Source: Microlunatus speluncae
GTDB taxonomy: Bacteria; Actinomycetota; Actinomycetes; Propionibacteriales; Propionibacteriaceae
Reading direction: 5' to 3'
Length of the DNA stretch: 64,000 nt
Assembly (NCBI RefSeq): GCF_009299835.1
Contig: NZ_VKCZ01000005.1
Coordinates: 1-64,000, forward strand
The notes beneath the pieces were generated by a model that had not been told where the DNA came from, searched no databases, and saw only the letters and a program-made list of their open reading frames with translations. The translations under genes and the position numbers were made by a program. Shown here one piece after another: positions 25,309-33,807 of the stretch. How positions within the stretch are numbered: position 1 is the first letter of the stretch; every line of letters begins with the position of its first letter.

Positions 25309-26370
25309 GTGACCACTGAGCTACCGACGACGATGACCGGCATCACCCTCCCCGGCGGCAGCCGGATCGACCGGGCCGAGGTGCCAGTGCCGCGACCCGG
25401 CCCGGGCCAGGTGCTGATCGAGGTGCACGCCTCGTCGATCTGCGGCAGCGACATCCGGGCCATCTACCGGGAGCATCTCGGCCACGGCGCCGAGGCCTAC
25501 CAGGGCGTGATCGCCGGCCACGAGCCCGCCGGCCGGGTGGTCGCGGTCGGCGAGGGCGTCACCGAGCGGTCGGTGGGCGATCGGGTGGCCTGCTACCACA
25601 TCTCCGGCTGCGGCCAGTGCGCCGAGTGCCGGCACGGCTACTACATCGGCTGCACCTCGACCGCCCGTGCCGCGTACGGCTGGCAGCGCGACGGTGGCCA
25701 CGCGCCGTACCTGCTGGCCGAGGCCGACACCTGCATCCCGCTGCCGGACGAGCTCAGCTATGCCGACGGCGCGCTCGCGTCCTGCGGCTTCGGCACCGCC
25801 TACGAGGGGCTGCTCCGGCTCGATCTGTCCGGCCTCGACCGGCTGCTGATCACCGGCCTCGGGCCGGTCGGACTGGCCGCCGGGATGCTGGCCAAGGCGA
25901 TCGGCGCCGGGCCGGTGGTCGGCGTCGACGTCACCGCCGAGCGCGTCGCACTGGCCCGCGACCTGGGCGTCGTCGACGAGGCGCTGACCGTGGACCAGAC
26001 CGCCGAGCTCGACGCGCTGACCGGCGCCGGGTTCAGCGCCGCGATCGACTGCTCCGGCAGCCCCGCGGGCCGGCACACCGCGATCGAGCGGCTCGGCACC
26101 TGGGGCCGCTGCGCGTTCGTCGGCGAGGGATCGAGCCTGAGCCTGGAGGTCTCGCCGCTGCTGATCCACAAGCAGATCACCCTGTACGGCTCCTGGGTGA
26201 CTTCGCTGCGGCACCTCCAGGACCTGCTGGAGCACCTGGTCAGGTGGGGAATCCGGCCGGAGAAGACGATCACCCACCGGTTCGGCCTGGCCGACGCCGA
26301 GACCGCGTACCAACTGGCCGACCAGGGCCAGGCCGGCAAGATCTGCCTCTTCCCGCACGGCGACAAATAG
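25309..26370 (+). CDS. zinc-dependent alcohol/polyol dehydrogenase (MDR)
   Basis: A 353-residue medium-chain dehydrogenase. The catalytic zinc ligands are in SSICGSDIR and the GHEPAGRV motif. The structural zinc loop is CGQCAECRHGYYIGC. The NAD-binding site is LITGLGPVGLAAGMLAKAIG followed by GVDVT, where the Asp favours NAD over NADP. It should oxidise a sugar or polyol. The gene is divergent from the isomerase-kinase operon, and the three activities (dehydrogenase, isomerase, kinase) make a plausible polyol or rare-sugar route. Confidence 0.88.
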   Translation: MTTELPTTMTGITLPGGSRIDRAEVPVPRPGPGQVLIEVHASSICGSDIRAIYREHLGHGAEAYQGVIAGHEPAGRVVAVGEGVTERSVGDRVACYHISGCGQCAECRHGYYIGCTSTARAAYGWQRDGGHAPYLLAEADTCIPLPDELSYADGALASCGFGTAYEGLLRLDLSGLDRLLITGLGPVGLAAGMLAKAIGAGPVVGVDVTAERVALARDLGVVDEALTVDQTAELDALTGAGFSAAIDCSGSPAGRHTAIERLGTWGRCAFVGEGSSLSLEVSPLLIHKQITLYGSWVTSLRHLQDLLEHLVRWGIRPEKTITHRFGLADAETAYQLADQGQAGKICLFPHGDK

Positions 26371-26379
26371 CCCCCTCTC

Positions 26380-26439
26380 CCGCCGACTTGTCAGAACTGA
26401 GTTGTGTCATAGGGCAACTCAGTTCTGACAAGTCGGCGG
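26380..26439. repeat. palindromic repeat family 2, copy 1 (perfect 25-bp stem)
   Basis: Arms 26380-26404 and 26415-26439 are perfectly complementary with a 10-bp loop; the core is CTTGTCAGAACTGAGTTG. Related copies lie at 60495-60550 and 62053-62128. It falls between two tandem genes and could end the dehydrogenase transcript, but it has no T-run. Confidence 0.9.
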
Positions 26440-26559
26440 AATGCGGGGGTCGAGGTTGCACTCCGGCAACGGACCGTTCGGTATCTCGGCGCCGGTAGCT
26501 ACTCTCCGGTAATGTTCCGCCCGATCGAGACCCCTCACACCGAAATCGAGGTACTCACT

Positions 26560-28242
26560 ATGCGGTTCACGAGATCGCTCCGGCGCGGAGTTGCGGTCAT
26601 CGCCGCGCTCGCCCTCGCCGGCTCCCTCGCGGCGTGCGCCCCGAGCCAGCGCGACCCGGGCACCGTCGCACCTTCGCAAGGCGGCGCGGAGACCAAGGAC
26701 ACCTTCGTCTTCGCCGCCTCGTCCGACCCGATCATGCTGGACGTGGCGATGGCCAGTGACGGCGAGACGTTCCGCGTGGCCCGGCAGATGTTCGAGGGGC
26801 TCGTCGCGACCAAGCCCGGCACGGTCGAGCTGCAGCCGTCGCTGGCCGACAGCTGGGAGCCGTCGGCCGACGGCAAGACCTACACCTTCAAACTGCGCAC
26901 CGGGGTCAAGTTCCACGACGGGACCGACTTCAACGCCGAGGCGGTCTGCGCCAACTTCGATCGTTGGTACAACTGGACCGGGCTGAATCAGAACGAGAAC
27001 ATCACGTACTACTACAACAAGCTGTTCAAGGGCTTCAAGACCGGCAAGACCGGCAGCATCTACGAGAGCTGCGAGGCGCCCGACCCGGCGACCGCGACGA
27101 TCAAGCTGAACGCCCCGTTCGCCGGCTTCGTCCAGGCGATGACGCTGTCCGCCTTCGCGATGCAGAGCCCGACCGCGATGAAAGACCACGACGCGGACAA
27201 CACCACCGGCACCGCGGACGACCCGCGCTTCTCCGAGTACGCCACGGCGCACCCGGTCGGCACCGGCCCGTTCGTGTTCGACACCTGGGAGCGCGGCCAG
27301 CAGGTCACGTTCAAGCGGTTCGACGACTACTGGGGCGAGAAGGCCAAGGTCTCCCGGGTCGTGATCCGGACGATCAGTGACCCGAAGGCCCGGTCGCAGG
27401 AGCTGGAGGCCGGCAGCATCGACGGCTACGACCTCGTATCGCCGGCGGACCTGAAGCCGCTGGAGGAGAAGGGCATGCAGCTGCTCAAGCGGCCGCCGTT
27501 CAACATCCTCTACCTGGCGTTCAACCAGAAGAACGAGGCGCTACAGGATCCCAAGGTGCGGCAGGCGCTGACGCACGCGATCGACCGGCAGGCCGTGGTG
27601 AACAACTCGCTGCCCGAGGGCTCGAAGCCGGCCAAGGAATTCATTCCGGACATGGTCAACGGCTACAACGACAGCGTCACGGAGTATCCGTACGACCCGG
27701 AGAAGGCCAAGGCGCTGCTGAAGGAGGCCGGGCAGGAGAACCTGACGCTCAAGTTCGCCTACCCGACCGGGGTCTCGCGGCCGTACATGCCGACGCCGGA
27801 GGACACCTATCAGGTGATCAAGACCCAGCTCGAGGCCGTCGGGATCAAGATCACGCCGGTGGCGGCCAAGTGGACCCCGGACTACCTCGACATGGCCCAG
27901 GGGGAGAGCGGCACCGACAAGCGCGACATCCATCTGCTCGGCTGGAACGGCGACTACGACGACCCGGACAACTTCCTCGGCGTCTTCTTCGCGGCCAAGT
28001 CCAACGAGTGGGGCTTCGACAACCCGGAGCTGTTCGCGGCGCTGAAGGCGGCGCGCGAGCTGCCGACGGTGGAGGAGCAGAAGCCGGCCTACGAGAAGAT
28101 CAACGCGATGATCGCCGACTACGCACCGGGCGTGCCGATCGCCCACCCGGCTCCCACGCTGGCGTTCGGACCGGGGGTCGAGGGCTACGTGCCCAGCCCG
28201 GTGCAGGACGAGGTCTGGAACACGGTCACGGTCAAGCCCTGA
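26560..28242 (+). CDS. family 5 peptide-type solute-binding lipoprotein
   Basis: A 560-residue binding protein of a dipeptide/oligopeptide ABC importer. The signal peptide ends in LAGSLAAC (lipid Cys at about 28). The family signature region is SLADSWEPSADGKTYTFKLR, then VKFHDGTDFNAEAV. The ATG at MRFTRSLRR is preferred over an upstream frame start because it gives a clean signal peptide with a basic n-region. Permeases and two ATPases follow in the same direction. Peptides are the default ligand, but this family also binds other compounds such as nickel complexes and oligosaccharides. Confidence 0.93.
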   Translation: MRFTRSLRRGVAVIAALALAGSLAACAPSQRDPGTVAPSQGGAETKDTFVFAASSDPIMLDVAMASDGETFRVARQMFEGLVATKPGTVELQPSLADSWEPSADGKTYTFKLRTGVKFHDGTDFNAEAVCANFDRWYNWTGLNQNENITYYYNKLFKGFKTGKTGSIYESCEAPDPATATIKLNAPFAGFVQAMTLSAFAMQSPTAMKDHDADNTTGTADDPRFSEYATAHPVGTGPFVFDTWERGQQVTFKRFDDYWGEKAKVSRVVIRTISDPKARSQELEAGSIDGYDLVSPADLKPLEEKGMQLLKRPPFNILYLAFNQKNEALQDPKVRQALTHAIDRQAVVNNSLPEGSKPAKEFIPDMVNGYNDSVTEYPYDPEKAKALLKEAGQENLTLKFAYPTGVSRPYMPTPEDTYQVIKTQLEAVGIKITPVAAKWTPDYLDMAQGESGTDKRDIHLLGWNGDYDDPDNFLGVFFAAKSNEWGFDNPELFAALKAARELPTVEEQKPAYEKINAMIADYAPGVPIAHPAPTLAFGPGVEGYVPSPVQDEVWNTVTVKP

Positions 28243-28256
28243 CCGCGGGCTGACCC

Positions 28257-29282
28257 ATGGTGAGGTTCGCGGTTCGCCGGCTGATGTTGCTGGTGCCGGT
28301 GTTGTTCGGGCTGAGCGTGCTGCTGTTCATCTGGCTGCGCGCTCTGCCCGGCGACCCGGCCCGGGCACTGCTCGGCGACAAGGCGACGCCGGAGTCGATC
28401 GCCCGGCTGAACGAGGTGTACGGCTTCAACAAGCCGCCGCTGGAGCAGTACGTGACGTACGTCGGCCGGCTGCTGCAGGGCGACTTCGGGTCGTCGTCCC
28501 GGACCGGTCAGCCGGTGCTGGCCACGTTCCTGGAACGGTTCCCGGCGACGATCGAGCTGGCCGTGATGGCGTTGATCTTCGCGCTGGTGATCGGGATCCC
28601 GCTCGGCTACTTCGCGGCCAAGCGGGCCGGCGGCTTCCTCGATCTGATCACCGTCGGCGGCTCGCTGCTGGGCGTGGTGATCCCGGTGTTCGTGCTGGCC
28701 TATCTGCTCAAGATCGTCTTCGCGGTCGGGCTGCCCGGCCCGCTGGGCGAGCTGGCGTTCCTGCCGGCATCGGGGCGGCAGGATGCGCGGATCGACGCCA
28801 CCCACGTCACCAACTTCTATGTGCTGGACGGCTTGCTGACGCGGGAGTTCGACGCCTCGCTGGACGCGCTGGTGCACCTGATCCTGCCCGGCCTGGCGCT
28901 GAGCTCGATCCCGCTCGCGATCATCGTCCGGATGACCCGGGCGTCGGTGCTGGAGGTGCTCGGCGAGGACTACGTCCGGACCGCGACCGCCAAGGGCCTG
29001 GCCGCCGCGATGATCACCCGGCGGCACGTGTTGCGCAACGCGATGCTGCCCGTGGTGACCACGATCGGGTTGCAGACCGGAGCCTTGCTCGCCGGGGCGG
29101 TGCTGACCGAGTCGGTGTTCGCGTTCAACGGCATCGGGTCCTATCTGTTCGATGCGATCAGCGGGCTGGACTATGCCGTGTTGCAGGGGTTCATCCTGTT
29201 CATCGCGATCACGTACGCCCTGGTCAATCTGGTCGTCGATCTGCTCTACGGCGTCATCGATCCCCGGCTGCGCACCTCATGA
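28257..29282 (+). CDS. peptide ABC transporter permease, DppB type
   Basis: A 341-residue inner-membrane subunit. The N-terminal RRLMLLVPVLFGLSVLLFIW segment and RALPGDPARALLG are typical of the DppB group. The EAA-like loop is VRTATAKGLAAAMITRRHVL (about residues 239-260). It starts 14 bases after the binding-protein gene. Confidence 0.93.
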   Translation: MVRFAVRRLMLLVPVLFGLSVLLFIWLRALPGDPARALLGDKATPESIARLNEVYGFNKPPLEQYVTYVGRLLQGDFGSSSRTGQPVLATFLERFPATIELAVMALIFALVIGIPLGYFAAKRAGGFLDLITVGGSLLGVVIPVFVLAYLLKIVFAVGLPGPLGELAFLPASGRQDARIDATHVTNFYVLDGLLTREFDASLDALVHLILPGLALSSIPLAIIVRMTRASVLEVLGEDYVRTATAKGLAAAMITRRHVLRNAMLPVVTTIGLQTGALLAGAVLTESVFAFNGIGSYLFDAISGLDYAVLQGFILFIAITYALVNLVVDLLYGVIDPRLRTS

Positions 29283-29322
29283 TCACCGATGCCACGAGCC
29301 CCCGTGCGAAGGGAGGAGTGAG

Positions 29323-30258
29323 ATGACGACCGTCGACCCGCTGGCCGATCGGCCGACCGCTCTGACCGACCTGATCGGGGTGGACGACAGCGACCGCGGC
29401 ACCAGCCTGTGGCGCGGGGCGTTCCAGCGGATGATCCGCAATCCGGGCGCCATCGTCGGGACGATCATCGTCGCCGCGTTCGTGCTGGTGGCGATCCTGG
29501 CGCCGGTGATCGCGCCGTACCGGGTGTCGTCCAGCGAATGGATCTCGCAGGTCACTCCGTCGGACGTGCCGGGGCCGTCGCCGGGCCATCTGCTCGGCCT
29601 CGACCCGTTCGGCTCCGACCTGCTCACCCAGCTGTTGTACGGCGCCCGGCAGTCGTTGATCATCGGCGTCGTGTCGACCACGCTCGGCCTGATCGGCGGC
29701 GTGCTGCTCGGCGGCGTCGCCGGCGCCTTCGGCGGCTGGGTCGACACGGTGCTGATGCGGGTGGTCGACATCCTGCTCTCGGTCCCGTCGCTGCTGCTGG
29801 CGGTCAGCGTCGCCGCGGCGATCGGCCAGTCACCGACCGCGATCATGATCGCCATCGGGGCGGCGCAGGTGCCGATCTTCGCCCGGCTGCTGCGCGGCTC
29901 GATGCTGACCCAGCGGCACTCCGACTATGTGCTGGCCTCGGAGTCGCTCGGCCTGCGCCGGAGCACGATCGTCGTCGGGCACGTGCTGCCGAACTCGATC
30001 GGGCCGGTGATCGTGCAGGCCACCCTGACGCTGGCCACCGCGATCATCGAGGTCGCCGGCCTGTCCTATCTCGGGCTCGGCTCACCCGACCCGGCCATCG
30101 CCGAGTGGGGCCGGATGCTGGTCAAGGCACAGGACCGGTTGCAGAGCGATCCGCACCTGACCCTGCTGCCCGGCGCCTGCATCGCGGTCACCGCCCTGGG
30201 CTTCACGCTGTTCGGTGAGGCCATGCGCGAAGCCCTCGATCCGAAGTCGCGGAGGTGA
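29323..30258 (+). CDS. peptide ABC transporter permease, DppC type
   Basis: A 311-residue partner permease. It has FQRMIRNPGAIVGTIIVAAF near the N-terminus, HLLGLDPFGSDLLTQLLYGA, and an EAA loop YVLASESLGLRRSTIVVGHV. The ATG follows the strong ribosome site GGGAGGAG. Upstream in-frame codons overlap the dppB end and are rejected. The stop overlaps a GTG of the ATPase gene. Confidence 0.93.
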   Translation: MTTVDPLADRPTALTDLIGVDDSDRGTSLWRGAFQRMIRNPGAIVGTIIVAAFVLVAILAPVIAPYRVSSSEWISQVTPSDVPGPSPGHLLGLDPFGSDLLTQLLYGARQSLIIGVVSTTLGLIGGVLLGGVAGAFGGWVDTVLMRVVDILLSVPSLLLAVSVAAAIGQSPTAIMIAIGAAQVPIFARLLRGSMLTQRHSDYVLASESLGLRRSTIVVGHVLPNSIGPVIVQATLTLATAIIEVAGLSYLGLGSPDPAIAEWGRMLVKAQDRLQSDPHLTLLPGACIAVTALGFTLFGEAMREALDPKSRR

Positions 30259-30260
30259 TC

Positions 30261-31355
30261 ATGACCGGCGAACTCGATCAACCCCTGCTGCTGGTGGACG
30301 CGGACCGACCGCTGCCCGCCGACGAGAACCCTTCGGCGGGCTCAGGAGACACCCTGCTCGAGGTGGACAACCTGAGTGTCCGGTTCAAGCGCCGCGGCCG
30401 GGACCCGTTCGTGGCGGTGGACGGAGTCTCGTTCGCGGTCCGGCCGGGCGAGATCGTCGGCATCGTGGGGGAGTCCGGCAGCGGCAAGTCGGTCACCTCG
30501 ATGGCGATCATGGGCCTGCTGCCGCGCCGCTCCGCACTGATCACCGGCGCGGCCCGCTATCGCGGTCGGGACCTGATCGGCCGGTCCGACGGTGAGCTGT
30601 CGTCGTTGCGGGGCCGCGAGCTGGCGATGGTCTTCCAGGATCCGATGAGCTCGCTCAACCCGGTGCTGCCGATCGGCCTGCAGGTGACAGAGGTGCTGCG
30701 CCGGCACCAGGACATCACCAAGGCCGCGGCCCGGGACGAGGCCGAGGACCTGCTCCGCCGCTGCGGCATCCCCGACCCCGGCCGCCGGCTGCGGGAATAT
30801 CCGCACCAGCTGTCCGGCGGGATGCGGCAACGCGCCCTGATCGCGATCGCCCTGGCCTGCAAGCCGAAACTGCTGATCTGCGACGAGCCGACCACGGCGC
30901 TGGACGTGACGATCCAGGCCCAGGTGCTGGAGCTACTGGGCGAGCTGGTGCACGATCTCGGCACCGCGATGATCATGATCACCCACGACCTCGGGGTGGT
31001 CGCCGGGCTGTGCGACTCGGTCAACGTGATGTATTCCGGCAAGGTGGTGGAGACCGCCGGCCGGCGGGAGCTGTTCGCTCATCCCCAGCACCGCTACACC
31101 GAGGGGCTGCTGTCCTCGATTCCCCGGCTGGACGCGCCGCGTGGGGAACCGCTGCGTCCGATCCCGGGGACACCGCGGGACGTCGTCGCCTGGTCGAAGG
31201 CCTGCGCCTTCGCTCCGCGCTGCCGCTACGCCGACGAGGAGTGCGTCCGGCCCGACCTGCAGCTGATCGACTCGGTGCGTCCCGATCATCCGGTGCGCTG
31301 CGTCCATCCGGTCGACAGCGCCGACCCGGGACGCGAGGGGGATGATCATGACTGA
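30261..31355 (+). CDS. peptide ABC transporter ATPase, DppD type
   Basis: A 364-residue ATPase with Walker A GESGSGKS, signature LSGGMRQRALIA, Walker B LLICDEPTTALD and the C-terminal oligopeptide-transporter domain with CAFAPRCRYADEEC, whose cysteines may hold an iron-sulfur cluster. The ATG is chosen because GGAGG lies 5 bases before it; a GTG two codons upstream overlaps the dppC stop but has no room for a ribosome site. The conserved domain begins at TLLEVDNLSVRF, so about 30 extra N-terminal residues are present; part of them (ENPSAGSGD) is encoded by a copy of the dispersed repeat. Confidence 0.93.
   Translation: MTGELDQPLLLVDADRPLPADENPSAGSGDTLLEVDNLSVRFKRRGRDPFVAVDGVSFAVRPGEIVGIVGESGSGKSVTSMAIMGLLPRRSALITGAARYRGRDLIGRSDGELSSLRGRELAMVFQDPMSSLNPVLPIGLQVTEVLRRHQDITKAAARDEAEDLLRRCGIPDPGRRLREYPHQLSGGMRQRALIAIALACKPKLLICDEPTTALDVTIQAQVLELLGELVHDLGTAMIMITHDLGVVAGLCDSVNVMYSGKVVETAGRRELFAHPQHRYTEGLLSSIPRLDAPRGEPLRPIPGTPRDVVAWSKACAFAPRCRYADEECVRPDLQLIDSVRPDHPVRCVHPVDSADPGREGDDHD
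30329..30350 (+). repeat. repeat remnant inside the DppD-type ATPase gene
   Basis: CCCTTCGGCGGGCTCAGGAG differs from the dispersed motif CCCTTCGACAGGCTCAGGGA at only a few positions and is read in frame as PSAGSGD. It lies just before the conserved start of the ATPase domain. Confidence 0.65.
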
Positions 31356-32418
31356 CCAACAGCCGTTGTTGCAGGTCAACGATCTCAAGGTGCACTTCCC
31401 GATCAAGCAGGGCATCGTGCTGGACCGCACCGTCGGCCACGTCCGCGCGGTCGACGGCGTCGACCTGACGTTGCAACGCGGCGAGACCTACGGTCTGGTG
31501 GGGGAGTCCGGCTGCGGCAAGTCCACCCTGGGCCGGGCCCTGCTCCGGCTGGAACGGGCCACCGCGGGCCAGGTGATCTTCGACGGGATCGACCTCGGCT
31601 CGCTCAAGGCCGAGCAGCTGCGCCGGACCCGGCGGCGGATGCAGATGGTGTTCCAGGATCCGTTGGGCAGCCTCGATCCGCGGCAGTCGGTGCGCAGCCT
31701 GCTGCTGGAGCCGTTGCGGACCCACGGCCTGGCCGAGGGCGACCGGGCGGAGTTCGGGCCGGACCGGCCGGCCGGTCACTTGGCCAAGGCCGAGTCGATG
31801 CTGGAAGTCGTGGGCCTGCCCGGCTCGGCGCTGGCCAAGTATCCGTACGAGTTCTCGGGTGGGCAGCGGCAGCGGATCGGCATCGCCCGGGCGATGATCT
31901 TGAACCCCGACCTGGTGATCGCCGACGAGCCGGTCAGTGCCCTGGACGTGTCGGTCCAGGCGCAGGTGATCAACCTGCTGGAGCGGCTGCAGGATCTGCT
32001 CGGGCTCAGCTACGTCGTGGTCGCTCATGATCTTGCCGTGGTGCGGCACATCGCCGACGTGATCGGCGTGATGTACCTCGGCCGGCTGGTCGAGGAGGCC
32101 GACAGCGACGATCTCTACGCGACTCCGTTGCATCCGTACACGATCGCGTTGATGTCGGCGATCCCGATCCCGGACCCGGAGGTCGAGGACCGCCGGGAAC
32201 GGATCCTGCTCCGCGGCGACCTGCCCAGCCCGGCCAACCCGCCGGCCGGCTGCCGGTTCCACACCCGCTGCCCGTTCCGACAGCCGGAGCGCTGCGACAC
32301 CGAGGTGCCCGAACTGCGCCGCCTCGACTCCCATCCCGGCCGCCGCGTCGCCTGCCACTACGCCGAAGAGATCCTCTCCGGCCAGGTCACCGTCTCCGAC
32401 CCCGGCCTCCTCGTCTAA
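31348..32418 (+). CDS. peptide ABC transporter ATPase, DppF type
   Basis: A 356-residue second ATPase with Walker A GESGCGKST, signature FSGGQRQRIGIARA, Walker B LVIADEPVSALD, and C-terminal CRFHTRCPFRQPERC. The ATG at 31348 has GAGGGG 7 bases upstream; an ATG two codons earlier is possible. It completes a five-gene importer of one solute-binding protein, two permeases and two ATPases. It ends 2 bp before a pair of family 3 palindromes. Confidence 0.93.
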   Translation: MTDQQPLLQVNDLKVHFPIKQGIVLDRTVGHVRAVDGVDLTLQRGETYGLVGESGCGKSTLGRALLRLERATAGQVIFDGIDLGSLKAEQLRRTRRRMQMVFQDPLGSLDPRQSVRSLLLEPLRTHGLAEGDRAEFGPDRPAGHLAKAESMLEVVGLPGSALAKYPYEFSGGQRQRIGIARAMILNPDLVIADEPVSALDVSVQAQVINLLERLQDLLGLSYVVVAHDLAVVRHIADVIGVMYLGRLVEEADSDDLYATPLHPYTIALMSAIPIPDPEVEDRRERILLRGDLPSPANPPAGCRFHTRCPFRQPERCDTEVPELRRLDSHPGRRVACHYAEEILSGQVTVSDPGLLV

Positions 32419-32420
32419 CC

Positions 32421-32481
32421 CGCCGACCCGTCACTCATGCACGCGTTTCTGCGGCGTGTCGGTGCAGAAGTGACGTCTCGA
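32421..32481. repeat. palindromic repeat family 3, copy 3
   Basis: GCCGACCCGTCACTCATGCA and its partner GGTGCAGAAGTGACGTCTCG form an imperfect palindrome with ACGCGTTTCTGCGGCGTGTC between. It directly follows the peptide importer operon and is nearly the reverse complement of the copy at 21900. Confidence 0.78.
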
Positions 32482-32580
32482 TGCGCGGCGACACGGTCCT
32501 GCCCGTTCCGGCTCCAGCCGTACCTCTGCGCGGGCGCGCCCGACGACCTGGTTGACGATCCACCTTGTTCCGAACTCTTG

Positions 32581-32642
32581 CCGACCCGTCACTTCTGCAC
32601 CGACACGCCGCAAAAGTGCGTGCACAAGTGACGGGTCGGCGG
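32581..32642. repeat. palindromic repeat family 3, copy 4
   Basis: CCGACCCGTCACTTCTGCAC pairs with GTGCACAAGTGACGGGTCGG across a centre containing CGCCGCAAAAGTGCG. It stands 100 bp from copy 3, so the two could pair with each other as well. It ends just before the iron box of the heme oxygenase gene. Confidence 0.8.
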
Positions 32643-32657
32643 AATTGGGGAGGGTTT

Positions 32658-32676
32658 TTAGGTTAGGCTTAGCAAA
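32658..32676 (+). promoter_or_regulatory. DtxR/IdeR iron box upstream of heme oxygenase
   Basis: TTAGGTTAGGCTTAGCAAA matches 16 of 19 positions of the known DtxR/IdeR operator consensus TTAGGTTAGGCTAACCTAA. It lies 22 bases before the heme oxygenase start, where iron-bound IdeR would block transcription. This predicts derepression in iron starvation. Confidence 0.85.
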
Positions 32677-32697
32677 GGTGGGTTGGAGGGGGTTGGG

Positions 32698-33363
32698 GTG
32701 GCCGGACAGGATGCCGAACCGTTTTCGATCATGCTCCGGCGGGCGACCGCGGAGCAGCACGATCGGGCCGAGGGGGCGCCGTTTGTCGCGGCACTGCTCG
32801 GTGGCCGGCTCACGGTGGACGCGCTGACTGCGCTGGCCGGCCAGAATCTGTTCATCTACACCGCGCTGGAGCGCGCCGCGGACCGGTGGCGGGACGACCC
32901 GGTTGCCGGGGCCTTCGTGATCGACGGCCTGGAGCGGTTGCCCGCGCTGCGGGCGGACCTCGACCTGCTGATCGGGCCGGGTTGGCCCGACGCGGTCCGG
33001 GCGCTCCCGCCTACGCTGGCGTACGCCGAACGGATCGGCAGCGCCGATTCGGCGGCGCGGTTCGTGGCGCACCACTACACCCGCTATCTGGGTGACGTCT
33101 CAGGCGGTCAGGTGATCGCCTCGGTGATGCGCCGGCTGCACGGCGATCGGGCCGGGCTCGCCTTCTACGACTTCGGCGGCCTCTATGCCGGGCCGCTGCG
33201 CAACCCGGCCGAATTCCGCCGGCACTACCGGTCGCTGCTCGATCAAGCGGCCTGGGACGCGGCCGATCGGGCGATCATGATCGACGAGGCCCGGGCCGCC
33301 TTCGGCTTCAATCGGTTGATCTTCGAGGAGTTGGCCGTCGACTTCGGTCTGTACGCCGCCTGA
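32698..33363 (+). CDS. biliverdin-producing heme oxygenase
   Basis: A 221-residue heme oxygenase, which opens haem to biliverdin, CO and Fe2+ using O2 and electrons. The proximal His lies in TAEQHDRAE (about residue 20) and the distal helix is YLGDVSGGQVIAS. The final segment AFGFNRLIFEEL is typical. The GTG at 32698 is chosen because GGAGGG lies 7 bases upstream; a TTG at 32683 would place the ribosome site inside the gene. With the iron box upstream, the likely role is iron recovery from haem. No haem importer is adjacent. Confidence 0.93.
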   Translation: MAGQDAEPFSIMLRRATAEQHDRAEGAPFVAALLGGRLTVDALTALAGQNLFIYTALERAADRWRDDPVAGAFVIDGLERLPALRADLDLLIGPGWPDAVRALPPTLAYAERIGSADSAARFVAHHYTRYLGDVSGGQVIASVMRRLHGDRAGLAFYDFGGLYAGPLRNPAEFRRHYRSLLDQAAWDAADRAIMIDEARAAFGFNRLIFEELAVDFGLYAA

Positions 33364-33405
33364 CCCAACCTTCACCTGAGGCCAGAGTGACCAGTGGGGT
33401 CAGGC
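33358..33405. terminator. inverted repeat between convergent stops
   Basis: GCCTGACCC (33358-33366) pairs with GGGTCAGGC (33397-33405) over a 30-base loop. The stop codons of the heme oxygenase and DUF1304 genes sit inside the two arms. It may act as a bidirectional terminator, although there is no T-run. Confidence 0.5.
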
Positions 33406-33807
33406 GAGGAGGGCGGTGAGGGTGGCGATGGTGGTGGGTACGCAGCAGGAGATGGCGCCGGAGATGCCGCTGCCCTTGGGGCGGCTCAGGGCCAGCCGGT
33501 CGGCGATGAAGAGGACGATGCCGCAGCCGAGCATGAACAGGCAGCTGTAGATCACCAGGGTGCGGCCTTCCGGTTCCCGGCCGGCGGCCCACAAGATCAC
33601 GCCGAGGATGGCGCCGAGGCCGATGAACAGGTTGTAGAAGCCGACGCAGAACGACCACAGCCGGACCGGTTCGACGTCGCCGGCCGGCACGGCGAAGACA
33701 CCTTGGTGCACGCCGGGTCGGCGGAACAGGATGGTCTCCCAGACGAACGCGACCAGGTAGATCGCGGCGCTGATCAACGCGAAGACCCAGGCGATGATGG
33801 TCAGCAC
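33400..33807 (-). CDS. DUF1304 membrane protein
   Basis: A 135-residue protein with four predicted membrane segments (starting IIAWVFALISAAIYLVAFVW). The motif FYNLFIGLGAILGV and the N-terminal WETILFRRPGVHQGVF are typical of DUF1304, whose function is unknown. The GTG start overlaps the end of the cupin gene by 7 bases, so the two are co-transcribed. Confidence 0.87.
   Translation of the reverse strand: MLTIIAWVFALISAAIYLVAFVWETILFRRPGVHQGVFAVPAGDVEPVRLWSFCVGFYNLFIGLGAILGVILWAAGREPEGRTLVIYSCLFMLGCGIVLFIADRLALSRPKGSGISGAISCCVPTTIATLTALLA

Noticed and set aside
26440..26559. Promoter for the peptide-importer operon
   Set aside because: TTGCAC at 26456 has no -10 at acceptable spacing (nearest TATCTC is 20 bp away), so no confident call was made.
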